Below, piece by piece: positions 1 through 8,005 of a stretch of DNA of 64,000 bases. The notes beneath the pieces are model-generated. The model was not told the DNA's origin. It did no database searches and worked only from the letters and a program-made list of their open reading frames with translations. Where the stretch lies: NCBI GenBank assembly GCA_964527995.1, contig CAZGRP010000018.1:1-64000 (forward strand), written 5' to 3'. Within the stretch, counting starts at the first letter, position 1; the number at the start of each line of letters is the position of its first letter. Source of the DNA: CAZGRP01 sp964527995. GTDB taxonomy: Bacteria > Zhuqueibacterota > Zhuqueibacteria > Oceanimicrobiales > CAZGRP01. Both the position numbers and the translations under genes were made by a program.

Positions 1-587
1 GCCTCCACATAGTTTGCGACATCGGCGCCATCCCGCACTGCGGAATGCAGAAAGGACAGGATTAGACGCTCCGAATTCAACACCTGCGCATCATACCAGA
101 CCGCGCCGCCCGTCAGGTCCTTGTCATCAATGCCCGGGACAATGCTCAAGTACTCATCCCGCGACAGGATCCGGCTTGCAGGGAGCTGTCGCTCGAGTTC
201 CTGACCGCGATTGCGATCAAAGCCGATGAGATCGTTCAGCCGCAGGGCGACCGACATGATCTCCTTGCCTCGCAGCAGATGGCCATAGGTCGGAATCAGA
301 AAAGGAAGCGGACGAATGAGATGTGGCGCAATCCTAAGGAGGATCGACCTTTCGCGAATTGACTGCCGCATGCGAGGGAAGTCGGCATGCTGCAAATAGC
401 GCAAGCCACCATGTATGATCTTGAGACTGTTGGACGAGGTCGCGTGGGCAAAATCGCCCTTTTCAATGAGGGCCACGGACAACCCGCGCGAGGCCGCATC
501 CCAGGCCGAGCATGCTCCATAGGCCCCACCCCCTACGATGAGCAAGTCGTACTCGGTATTGGACAGCTTGTTCAGATCCCGAACCAT
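1..587 (-). CDS. GlpD-like FAD-dependent glycerol-3-phosphate dehydrogenase family protein, C-terminus off window
   Basis: Only the first 195 codons are inside the window; the gene runs off the left edge. The N-terminus has a dinucleotide-binding GGGAYGA at residues 19-25 and the family-typical segment HGGLRYL near residues 59-65, preceded by an ATSS motif. These are hallmarks of the DAO-fold FAD glycerol-3-phosphate dehydrogenase family, which oxidises glycerol-3-phosphate to dihydroxyacetone phosphate at the membrane. The start at 587 is chosen because GAAGGA lies a few bases upstream; the gene begins 24 bp after the methyltransferase stop. Placement at the end of a polysaccharide operon rather than with glycerol uptake genes suggests a paralogue acting on a sugar or glycerol-phosphate substituent. 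That role is inference; family membership is secure. Confidence 0.85.
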   Translation of the reverse strand, partial: MVRDLNKLSNTEYDLLIVGGGAYGACSAWDAASRGLSVALIEKGDFAHATSSNSLKIIHGGLRYLQHADFPRMRQSIRERSILLRIAPHLIRPLPFLIPTYGHLLRGKEIMSVALRLNDLIGFDRNRGQELERQLPASRILSRDEYLSIVPGIDDKDLTGGAVWYDAQVLNSERLILSFLHSAVRDGADVANYVE

Positions 588-611
588 CGCGTCCTTCGTT
601 TTGCTATCCCC

Positions 612-1424
612 TCATTTGCAAGCAAAGGCCATGAGGTGCCACCCTGTGGGACGGACCAGAGGCCGAGGGATAACTTGGAAGACCCGTACAAATAAGCCGT
701 TGTATAGAGCCCCCTTCAGACCATGATGTAGCCGAGACTTCACCGGAAAACGCTCCGGAACGATGCGCACCGCAGCGAAGGGCTTCAGGAGTTCTTTGAA
801 CTCCTTGATGGAGTATTTTTCCAGGACCGGAGCATCTTCGTGTTCCAGCTCGACTTTCATCAGCTTTGACAGAAGGTTCAGCCACGACAGACGGTTGTAG
901 ACCATAAGGATCGTCTCACCGCCGGGCTTCAGCACGCGGTAGATTTCGTTGATCATCCTGGTGGCACTTGCAGTATACTGAAGCACGCCGTGGGCGTAAA
1001 CGACGTCGAAGGTTTCGTCTGGAAACTCCAAGGCCTCTCCGTTCATCACGCGAAGATCGGCCTCAAGCCCGTGGGCTTCGAAATTTTTCCTGGCCAGGTC
1101 GATCGAAACCTCGGCCAGGTCGACACCCACGACCCTCGCACCCGCTTGGGCGAATCGAATCAGGTCGGTGCCGACGCCGCAGCCGATTTCCAGAAGGTGC
1201 TTACCGGCATACGACGCGAAATCAACCACCCGAGGAAGATAGCGCAGTTTGTCGAAGCGGTATTCCTCGAGGTCATCGAAGAACCCGCGGCTGCCAACCG
1301 GGTGTTTTGCGATGGCCAGGTCATGGATATGGCCATTCCAGTACTCCCGAATGCGGTCGATCAGCTCGGCTCGGACATCCGCGTTCGCCGGACTTGATGT
1401 CATTGTCGCCGTGATGTCGCTCAT
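612..1424 (-). CDS. class I SAM-dependent methyltransferase
   Basis: This is a 270-residue protein with methyltransferase motif I EIGCGVGT at residues 79-86, an acidic post-I segment VVGVDLA, and a later KPGG turn, so it is a Rossmann-fold SAM methyltransferase of the Methyltransf_11/25 type. The N-terminal part (YWN..., then a HPVGSRGFFDDLEEYRFDK stretch) resembles small-molecule or sugar methyltransferases of polysaccharide loci. The likely start is the ATG at 1424; an upstream TTG at 1442 and an internal ATG at 1403 are alternatives and none has a convincing ribosome site. It sits between asnB and the GlpD-like gene in one tight operon, so O- or N-methylation of a glycan residue is the likely job. 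The substrate is unknown. Confidence 0.85.
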   Translation of the reverse strand: MSDITATMTSSPANADVRAELIDRIREYWNGHIHDLAIAKHPVGSRGFFDDLEEYRFDKLRYLPRVVDFASYAGKHLLEIGCGVGTDLIRFAQAGARVVGVDLAEVSIDLARKNFEAHGLEADLRVMNGEALEFPDETFDVVYAHGVLQYTASATRMINEIYRVLKPGGETILMVYNRLSWLNLLSKLMKVELEHEDAPVLEKYSIKEFKELLKPFAAVRIVPERFPVKSRLHHGLKGALYNGLFVRVFQVIPRPLVRPTGWHLMAFACK

Positions 1425-1455
1425 CAATTTAGGCGTCCTCAATCAATGATGTCAC

Positions 1456-3339
1456 TCAATCGGATAGGTATGTTTCGAGCCACACCCCGAACATCATGAG
1501 AGCCCACAGGCGGTGACTGTGATTCTCCACATTTCGAAGATGTTCGTCAACCAGGCGTTCGACCTCGCGAGGTTCGAAGAAGCCAGCCCGCTTGATTTTT
1601 TCGGGAGAAAGAACTTCCAGCATCAACGGCTTTAGCTCGTTCCTCAGCCAATTCTTGATGGGGATGCTAAAGCCTTCTTTGCCCCGGCGCTGGATCTTAG
1701 GGGGCAACAACTCTCCCATGGCCCGCTTCAAGACCCACTTGGTTTCGCCGTTCGACACTTTGAGCCCGGCAGGCAGGCGAGCGGCAAACTCCACGACGCG
1801 ATGGTCCAGGAAAGGTACCCTCGACTCCAGTGAAGTCGCCATGCTCATACGGTCGACTTTGACAAGAATATCATCGACGAGGTAGGTCTTGATGTCGACG
1901 TAGAGCTGTCGATTCAAAGGGTCTTTGGCGGCTGAACGTTGAAAATAAGTTCGAATGAATTCAGCTGCGTCGTTTCCATTCAAACTGGCCAGCACTTCCC
2001 TGCTGTAGAGACGCCGCTTCTCATCATCCGCCAGGAACATCATCCAGCGAACGTGTTCTAGATCCTCCGGGTATTGAGCGCCTTCAACGAAGCGCTTCGC
2101 CTTGTTGATCAACCCCTTTTTCTTGGAAGTCGGAGGCAACGCCCCGACGAGTGGTTGAATGAGCGCCCTTCGAACAACTCTGGGCACACGAGCGTAGCGT
2201 TGCGCCATCCGATCTGCCTGGTAGGTCTCGTAGCCAGCAAAAAGTTCATCACCCCCATCACCAGACAAAACGACGGTCACGTGCTGGCGCGCCATTTTCG
2301 ACACGAGATAAGTCGGGAAAATTGAGAAGTCACCAAACGGCTCGTCGAGAAAGTGCACGAGCTTCTCGGTCAGCTCAGCAATATCGGGCTTCAGGATGAA
2401 TTCATAGTGTTCGGTCTGATAGCGTTTGGCCACTTCGCGGGCATATTCAAGCTCGTTATAGGAGGAGTCCTCGAAGCCGATGGAAAAGGTCTTGACCGGC
2501 CGGTCCATGACACGGGCCATCAGCGCCACGATGGAACTCGAATCGATGCCGCCGCTCAGGAATGCCCCCAGAGGCACATCGCTCATAAGCCGGATTCGGA
2601 CGGAGTCTTCAAGAAGTGCCTGCAGCTCTTCGAAGGCCTCCGAAGGCTCTGTGTCGTGCTCTTGGACATCCAGATCCCAGTACTGGCGCACCGAAATCTG
2701 TCCGTCGCGCCATATCAGGACGTGTCCCGCCGGAAGCTTGTGAACACCGGCAAAGATGCTCATCGGTGCCGGGATATATTCGAACGTGAGAAATGTATCG
2801 AGTGCTCCGAGGTCCACATGTCTCGGCACACTGCGGTCTTTGAGGAGCGATTTCAACTCCGAGGCGAAGACGAGTTTTTCCGGCGAGTGATAGTAGTACA
2901 GAGGCTTGATGCCGATGCGGTCCCGTGCCAAAATGAGTTGCTGCCGTGTCTTGTCCCAGATCGCAAACGCAAACATGCCATTGAGGCGACTCGGACAGCT
3001 CTCGCCCCATTCTTCGTAGGCATGTACGATCGCCTCGGTGTCGGCACGGGTTGCAAATTGGTGGCCCCGGGCCAGAAGCTCATGCCGGATCGCCACGTGG
3101 TTGTAGACTTCGCCATTGAATACGATCCAGATCGTGCCATCCTCATTGGACATCGGCTGATGCCCGCCCGCCAGATCGATGATGCTCAGCCGGCGCATGC
3201 CGATGGCGAGATTGTGGTTCACAAATTGGCCTTCATCATCCGGACCGCGATGCACGATGGCGTCGCACATCTCCTTCACAACTGAGGCTTCAGCAGCACG
3301 CTCACGATCGGTATAGACGAATCCACAAATACCACACAT
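1456..3339 (-). CDS. asnB: glutamine-dependent asparagine synthetase-type amidotransferase
   Basis: This is a 627-residue AsnB family enzyme. The N-terminal class II glutaminase domain begins Met-Cys-Gly with the nucleophile Cys2. The PP-loop motif SGGIDSS is at residues 262-268 of the synthetase domain, followed by a conserved SGDGGDELFAGY segment. The family transfers ammonia from glutamine to an AMP-activated carboxylate. In exopolysaccharide loci, homologues of this length are often dedicated amidotransferases that amidate uronic acid residues; such a paralogue is also a standard member of exosortase-linked polysaccharide clusters (established context). Here the locus also makes UDP-glucuronate, so amidation of a uronate is plausible, though housekeeping asparagine synthesis cannot be excluded. 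It is six bases from the glycosyltransferase gene upstream. Confidence 0.92.
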   Translation of the reverse strand: MCGICGFVYTDRERAAEASVVKEMCDAIVHRGPDDEGQFVNHNLAIGMRRLSIIDLAGGHQPMSNEDGTIWIVFNGEVYNHVAIRHELLARGHQFATRADTEAIVHAYEEWGESCPSRLNGMFAFAIWDKTRQQLILARDRIGIKPLYYYHSPEKLVFASELKSLLKDRSVPRHVDLGALDTFLTFEYIPAPMSIFAGVHKLPAGHVLIWRDGQISVRQYWDLDVQEHDTEPSEAFEELQALLEDSVRIRLMSDVPLGAFLSGGIDSSSIVALMARVMDRPVKTFSIGFEDSSYNELEYAREVAKRYQTEHYEFILKPDIAELTEKLVHFLDEPFGDFSIFPTYLVSKMARQHVTVVLSGDGGDELFAGYETYQADRMAQRYARVPRVVRRALIQPLVGALPPTSKKKGLINKAKRFVEGAQYPEDLEHVRWMMFLADDEKRRLYSREVLASLNGNDAAEFIRTYFQRSAAKDPLNRQLYVDIKTYLVDDILVKVDRMSMATSLESRVPFLDHRVVEFAARLPAGLKVSNGETKWVLKRAMGELLPPKIQRRGKEGFSIPIKNWLRNELKPLMLEVLSPEKIKRAGFFEPREVERLVDEHLRNVENHSHRLWALMMFGVWLETYLSD

Positions 3340-3345
3340 AAAGTC

Positions 3346-4533
3346 CTAGCCTTGGGACTGGGTCAGCTTCTGTTCCAGGTAGCGGTACACCTGCCGTGTC
3401 TTGTCGAGATAGGATTGGTAGCTATAGCGCTCTTCGGCCAAGTCCCGGGCGCGGCGCACTAGCTCCAGGGCTGTCTCCGGCTCCTCCAGAACCTTCAAAA
3501 TGCCCCGACCCAGCTCTTCGGCATCGGGCTCGGCCAGGACTGCCACCTCATCGTTGAGGACCTGCGTGTGGGTGATGTGGCGTGTCGCCACGATCGGTTT
3601 CCCGGAACGCAGATAGGAGTAGATTTTCAGCGGTGTGTTGGTTCCGGCGACGCGAGGCGAGACCAGGACGTCCGCCGCCTCGATGAAGCGCGCCACCTCC
3701 TGAGGAGCCACCGACCCAGTGAAGACGAAGTACTTCGCCAGACCCAGTTCTTCGACGCGGGATCGATAGCGCTGCACCTGGTCCGGCTTGCCGCCGACAA
3801 GAAGAAAGACGATCCCATTACGTTTCGAAAGCACCGAATTCGCAGAGTCGATCAGAAGGTCAAGCCCCTGGTAGGGCTCGAACGTTCCGGCGTACAGAAC
3901 GACGTGCTCACCGTTAATGCCATAGCGCCCGCGGACATCAATTTGCTCCCCGTTCGCGTCGAACACAAGGCCGTTGTCCGCAACATTCTCGATTAGCACC
4001 TGATAGATGTCCGGGAAGTTATCGGAGACATAGGCAGAAAGCTCCGGGCAAATCGTAATTACGGCATCGGCACTGCGAAGAGTCATTTCTTCGAGCTTCT
4101 CAACCAAGCCGATCAGCATCTTGGAGTTCGAAAAGCTGAAGTTAGTAAGCTGCTGCGGCAAGCTCGAGTGCATGTCATACAAGTGCAACAGCCCCCGCCT
4201 CTTGGCGATCAACGCGCCCAGAAAGCCCGCCTCTTCATGCGTGTGCAAGAGGTCATAGGAGGTCCTGCGAATCATCGACAGGGCCATGGAGAAAAGGGTC
4301 AAATCCAGAGGCAGCTTGGCTAAGGATGGCCCGACCGCGACCCGCCGAATCAGCGGCACCTTCGGAGCTCGATAGATGGTGACGCCTTCAATGTCGATGT
4401 CGTCTCCGAGATGGTAGGTCAGTAGATCAACGTGGTATCCGAGGCGAGACAGGGCCTTGAGTCGGTGTAGGACGCTGAAGGGGGTACCTCTCGGTTGAAA
4501 GAACGGTTGCGGCGCAATCATCAAGGTTCGCAT
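3346..4533 (-). CDS. GT4 family glycosyltransferase
   Basis: This 395-residue GT-B fold glycosyltransferase has an N-terminal QPRGTPFSVLHRL acceptor-side loop (residues 13-25) and a C-terminal Glycos_transf_1 domain. The C-terminal domain carries EPYQGLDLLI and a late segment with the expected acidic/nucleotide-sugar contact region (SPRVAGTNTPLKIYSYL). It probably adds a sugar from a nucleotide donor to the lipid-linked repeat unit on the cytoplasmic face. The ATG at 4533 is preferred over an upstream GTG/ATG at 4548 because it starts exactly at the conserved first beta strand. It is the first gene of the operon GT4, asnB, methyltransferase, GlpD-like, and the sigma-54-like promoter at 4619-4634 lies just upstream. 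Donor and acceptor cannot be read from sequence. Confidence 0.9.
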   Translation of the reverse strand: MRTLMIAPQPFFQPRGTPFSVLHRLKALSRLGYHVDLLTYHLGDDIDIEGVTIYRAPKVPLIRRVAVGPSLAKLPLDLTLFSMALSMIRRTSYDLLHTHEEAGFLGALIAKRRGLLHLYDMHSSLPQQLTNFSFSNSKMLIGLVEKLEEMTLRSADAVITICPELSAYVSDNFPDIYQVLIENVADNGLVFDANGEQIDVRGRYGINGEHVVLYAGTFEPYQGLDLLIDSANSVLSKRNGIVFLLVGGKPDQVQRYRSRVEELGLAKYFVFTGSVAPQEVARFIEAADVLVSPRVAGTNTPLKIYSYLRSGKPIVATRHITHTQVLNDEVAVLAEPDAEELGRGILKVLEEPETALELVRRARDLAEERYSYQSYLDKTRQVYRYLEQKLTQSQG

Positions 4534-4618
4534 AGGATGCCTGCCCACGATGCAAAGGTTTTCTTCCGGCTTATCGAAATCTCAAAGCGCACTTAGCGCG
4601 CCGAACGACGGGAGTCTC

Positions 4619-4634
4619 GCAATTCGCATGCCAA
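4619..4634 (-). promoter_or_regulatory. sigma-54-type promoter for the GT4-asnB operon
   Basis: Read on the minus strand the element is TTGGCATG-CGAA-TTGC. It matches the sigma-54 consensus YTGGCACG-N4-TTGC at every defined position except C to T in the -24 box. The invariant GG (4631-4632) and GC (4619-4620) are separated by exactly 10 bases. The expected start site is near 4608, about 75 bp before the glycosyltransferase ATG. Transcription from such a promoter requires RpoN and an enhancer-binding ATPase. Confidence 0.65.
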
Positions 4635-4736
4635 AGAGCCTCTCCATTTCGTTCTCGGGTGGACTCATGATTTTTAATGACTAAACAGCCTAACACTATG
4701 AGAAAACAGATAGTTGGTTACAGTCTTGTGTGCCAC

Positions 4737-4946
4737 TCTGAAACGTTGTACCGGTTTGACACATGAAAAAAGAGACGCAGGGCGGCAGCTCNNNNNNNNN
4801 NNNNNNNNNNNNNNNNNNNNNNNNNNNNNNNNNNNNNNNNNNNNNNNNNNNNNNNNNNNNNNNNNNNNNNNNNNNNNNNNNNNNNNNNNNNTCTGAAACG
4901 TTGTACCGGTTTGACACATGAAAAAAGAGACGCAGGGCGGCAGCTC
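4737..4946. repeat. 55-bp perfect direct repeat flanking a 100-N gap
   Basis: Bases 4737-4791 and 4892-4946 are identical over 55 positions and separated by exactly 100 N. A match of exactly this length ending at the gap edges is the signature of two contig ends that share an assembly k-mer and were joined with a placeholder. The true sequence probably contains one copy and little or no missing DNA. A genuine tandem repeat that broke the assembly is the alternative. Confidence 0.8.
4747..4763. promoter_or_regulatory. degenerate 17-bp dyad, putative enhancer-binding-protein site
   Basis: TGTACCG-GTT-TGACACA is a degraded version of the perfect dyad at 54706-54722 (TGTTCCA-GCG-TGGAACA) and of the one at 13269-13285. 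It is centred about 147 bp upstream of the start site inferred from the sigma-54-like promoter. The copy at 4902-4918 lies in the duplicated gap flank and is probably the same site. Confidence 0.4.
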
Positions 4947-5107
4947 TTTGCGTGGTTCAAGAACGAATCGGATGCCTGCAGGGCTCTGCGGGCATCCCCG
5001 CCTCTACGTCCCTTCTGTAAAAGAGGGAAATCAAGATCTCGAAGAGCGCCGGAGCGACTCAACCCATTTCGTGTCTAAGCCTCCACGTTTCCGCCAAACA
5101 AGTCGAG

Positions 5108-6406
5108 TCACCGCCCAACACACGCGTACTTGAATCCTTGCTGGCGCACCTTGGCGGGATCATAGATGTTCCGCAAGTCGATGATGGTCGGGTCGCGCAT
5201 GAGCTTCTTGATCTTGACCAGGTCGAGGCTTCGGAACTGGTTCCACTCGGTGACAAAGATCAGGGCATCGCTCCCCTCCGCAGCCTCATACGTGTCGCTG
5301 CAATACTCAACTTCCGGCAAGATTTCCTTGGCCTTCTCATTGGCAACGGGATCGAAGGCCTTTACTCGGCCCCCTGCTTTGAGCACGGCTCTGATGATGT
5401 CCACTGAGGGCGCATCTCGCATATCATCCGTGTTCGGCTTGAAGGCCAGTCCGAGGACTCCCAGGGTCTTCCCCTTGAGGTCGCCGAGCGTCTTGTAGAT
5501 CTTCTGGATCATGACCTCGCGTTGGCGCTGATTGACACGTACGGCGGCTTTGACGATTTCGAAATTGAAGTCATGTTTTTCAGCGATCTGAAGCAGGGCT
5601 TGGGTGTCCTTAGGAAAGCAAGAACCGCCGTATCCTGGACCCGGATGGAGGAATTTCTTTCCGATGCGGTTGTCGAGGCCCATGCCCACGGCGACATGAT
5701 GCACGTCAGCCCCCACTCTCTCGCAGATCAGTGCAATCTCATTAATGTAAGAAATCTTCGTAGCCAGGAAGGCGTTAGACGCATACTTGATGAGTTCGGC
5801 ACTCTCGAGATTGGTGACGACAAAGGGGGTCTCGATCAGATAGAGTGGCGAGTAGAGGTCTTTCATTATCGCGATCGCTTCGCTGTCCTCGGCGCCGATG
5901 ACGACGCGATCGGGCCTCATGAAATCCTCAATTGCTGATCCTTCGCGCAGGAACTCGGGGTTTGAAACGACACTGAAGCGGTTGGGTTCGGATTGGTGTT
6001 TGGTGATCACCTCGCGGATCCACTTTCCGGCACCGACCGGAACCGTGCTCTTGTTTACGATCACCTTGTAGCCGTTCATGTATTTGGCGATATCCTTGGC
6101 GACATTCTCGACGAATGAAAGATCCGCCGAGCCATCGTCACGCGGAGGTGTGCCGACTGCGATGAAGATGACCAGAGATCTCTCGACGGCTTCCTGAATC
6201 GAAGTGGTGAAAGTCAACCGTCCTTCCTTGACGTTCTTGGCCACCATCACATCCAGGCCCGGCTCATAGATGGGAAGGATGCCCCTTTTGAGGTCTTTGA
6301 TTTTCTTCTCGTCGATATCGACGCAGATGACATCATTGCCGAACTCTGCAAAACAGGTGCCGGTGACCAACCCCACATAGCCTGTGCCTACGATCGAAAT
6401 GTGCAT
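5108..6406 (-). CDS. ugd: UDP-glucose 6-dehydrogenase
   Basis: This 432-residue enzyme converts UDP-glucose to UDP-glucuronate with two NAD+. The N-terminal Rossmann motif GTGYVGLVTG is at residues 7-16. The central segment GPGYGGSCFPKDT, near residue 260, carries the catalytic cysteine. The C-terminal UDP-binding domain includes LGLAFKPNTDDMRDAPS. The length is normal for bacterial Ugd. The start ATG at 6406 is preceded by AAGGAGG at good spacing. It supplies UDP-glucuronate to the epimerase encoded two genes upstream and probably to the glycosyltransferases of this locus. The gene is separated from the GT4 operon by its own promoter region, so the two units may be regulated differently. Confidence 0.96.
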   Translation of the reverse strand: MHISIVGTGYVGLVTGTCFAEFGNDVICVDIDEKKIKDLKRGILPIYEPGLDVMVAKNVKEGRLTFTTSIQEAVERSLVIFIAVGTPPRDDGSADLSFVENVAKDIAKYMNGYKVIVNKSTVPVGAGKWIREVITKHQSEPNRFSVVSNPEFLREGSAIEDFMRPDRVVIGAEDSEAIAIMKDLYSPLYLIETPFVVTNLESAELIKYASNAFLATKISYINEIALICERVGADVHHVAVGMGLDNRIGKKFLHPGPGYGGSCFPKDTQALLQIAEKHDFNFEIVKAAVRVNQRQREVMIQKIYKTLGDLKGKTLGVLGLAFKPNTDDMRDAPSVDIIRAVLKAGGRVKAFDPVANEKAKEILPEVEYCSDTYEAAEGSDALIFVTEWNQFRSLDLVKIKKLMRDPTIIDLRNIYDPAKVRQQGFKYACVGR

Positions 6407-6491
6407 CGGTTGCCTCCTTAAGCATCCACGATCTTTCTCTCGTCTTCCCTGACGTTAGACCGTCAGAACTCGCCTGCATGAGCAGAAGCAG

Positions 6492-7949
6492 TTAGCTCGC
6501 GCCGTAGCCGACCAAGACCACGAAGAAGGTCTTGACGAGGATCTTGAAGTCTAGAAGGAGAGACCAGTTGTCAATGTACTGCAAATCCATTTCCATCCAC
6601 TTCTCAAAACGTACTTTGTTCCTGCCGCTCACCTGCCAGATGCAGGTCAGACCTGGCTTCAGACTGAATCGCCGGCGTTGCCAGAGTTCGTACATTTCGA
6701 CCTCGACAGGCAGCGCCGGGCGCGGTCCCACAACGCTCATATCTCCCTTCAAAACATTGAGAAGCTGCGGGAGCTCATCGATGCTCAGTCGCCGAATAAT
6801 CCGGCCCACACGCGTTATTCGCGGATCTCGCCGCATCTTGAAAACTGGCCCATCCATTTCGTTCATCTTCTCCAGCTCCCGACGCTTCATCTCGGCGCCA
6901 TCGATCATCGAACGGAATTTGTAGAGGGTAAAACGCCGACCGTTAAGACCACAGCGAGTCTGCCGAAAAAGAACAGGACCAGGAGAGTCGAGTTTAATCG
7001 CAACGGCAACTAAGATTAGCATCGGCGACAGCAGCAGAAGCATAAGAAACGAAAACGCGATGTCGAAAGCTCGTTTTACAAAAAGTTGCCAGGGCTCAGC
7101 TACGAACGTCTCGAACTCCAGGAGCGGAAATCCATTGAAGTCCGTCTGCCGGATCTTGGCGATGTTTAAATCGTACAGGTCCATCGAGATCGACGTTGGG
7201 ATTCCTTCGCGCTCGCAGGCAAGGATCGCTTCATCCATCCGGTGCAGCCAGAGCCGTGGCACCACAAATATCACGCGATCGATCACCTTGCGGTGAAGGA
7301 TGAAGGGAATGTCCTGCAGGCGGCCGAGGACACGAAACCCTTCAATCTCCTTCCCATAAAGGCCGTGCTCGTCGTCGATCAAACCCACAATACGCAAGCC
7401 CCAATTCGCATGAGCTTTCACAACTCGGATAAACTCGCGAGCCCGCTTCCCGGTACCGACAATCAGAAGGTTTACCTGATTGTAGCCTCTCAGATGAAGG
7501 TAGTCAAGGACTTCGAGGACGAACTTCTTGTCAAGGATCAAGAACAAAACGGCCAATGCGCAGTAGACACCAATGAACAGTCGGCTCGTGAGCACCATCT
7601 TGAAGAGGAAGATGATGCTGCCCACGGCGATACTGGCGAAGATGGCTGCGGTAACAATGTCGCGGGTGAGATGTCGAAAAGGCTTGATCCGGTAATCTCT
7701 GTAAACGCCGTAGGCCTGCAGAAAGCCAAGCCAAATAGGCACGCTCAGTAGAACCAGGATCTTGTTTCTTTCCGAGAAGTAGAGAAGACCCTCCACATTC
7801 GGTGCAATTGCGTAAGCCATTCCCCCGAGCTCGTAGATGATCCGCAGGTAATGGGTTACGAAATACGCCGCCACAAACGCGCCGAGGATCACGACGGCAT
7901 CAATGGCTCGCAAGAGGCTAGCAACAAAAGCCTCTTTTTCCTTAAACAT
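6492..7949 (-). CDS. exopolysaccharide polyprenyl-phosphate sugar-1-phosphate transferase
   Basis: This 485-residue WbaP/CpsE-type initiating transferase moves a hexose-1-phosphate from a nucleotide sugar to undecaprenyl phosphate, the first step of repeat-unit synthesis. About four hydrophobic segments occupy residues 15-150, followed by a soluble nucleotide-binding-like domain with VGTGKRAREF. A reentrant membrane helix lies near residue 295, and the C-terminal catalytic domain has RSMIDGAE, LSIDELPQLLNVLKGDMS and VVGPRP. The length and layout match the family. It lies between ugd and the epimerase on the same strand. Transfer of galactose- or glucose-1-phosphate is likely but the sugar is not determinable here. 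Confidence 0.93.
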   Translation of the reverse strand: MFKEKEAFVASLLRAIDAVVILGAFVAAYFVTHYLRIIYELGGMAYAIAPNVEGLLYFSERNKILVLLSVPIWLGFLQAYGVYRDYRIKPFRHLTRDIVTAAIFASIAVGSIIFLFKMVLTSRLFIGVYCALAVLFLILDKKFVLEVLDYLHLRGYNQVNLLIVGTGKRAREFIRVVKAHANWGLRIVGLIDDEHGLYGKEIEGFRVLGRLQDIPFILHRKVIDRVIFVVPRLWLHRMDEAILACEREGIPTSISMDLYDLNIAKIRQTDFNGFPLLEFETFVAEPWQLFVKRAFDIAFSFLMLLLLSPMLILVAVAIKLDSPGPVLFRQTRCGLNGRRFTLYKFRSMIDGAEMKRRELEKMNEMDGPVFKMRRDPRITRVGRIIRRLSIDELPQLLNVLKGDMSVVGPRPALPVEVEMYELWQRRRFSLKPGLTCIWQVSGRNKVRFEKWMEMDLQYIDNWSLLLDFKILVKTFFVVLVGYGAS

Positions 7950-8005
7950 TCGTCGACCTCCGCCCTGGCTGCAGTGCTATCGTGGTAGTGCCTCGTCCCG
8001 ATGTT

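Larger units (their letters stand above)
4534..5107. other. intergenic regulatory region with a scaffold gap
   Basis: There is no believable gene in these 574 bases between the UDP-glucose dehydrogenase stop and the glycosyltransferase start. The region contains the sigma-54-like promoter, a degenerate 17-bp dyad, and a run of 100 N at 4792-4891. The bases on the two sides of the N run, 4737-4791 and 4892-4946, are an identical 55-base sequence. Short open frames across the gap are artefacts of the N run. Confidence 0.85.

Noticed and set aside
4737..4946. Possible CRISPR repeat or insertion-sequence end repeats
   Set aside because: There are only two copies, they lie exactly at a 100-N gap, there are no spacers or transposase, and the length fits an assembly k-mer overlap.
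4674..5062. Short open frames across the N gap
   Set aside because: They are produced by the unresolved bases and the duplicated flank; no protein family pattern is visible.
6449..6466. Hairpin CTGACG-TTAGAC-CGTCAG before ugd as a terminator or riboswitch
   Set aside because: It is a small stem with no T run and no recognisable riboswitch features; left as unassigned.
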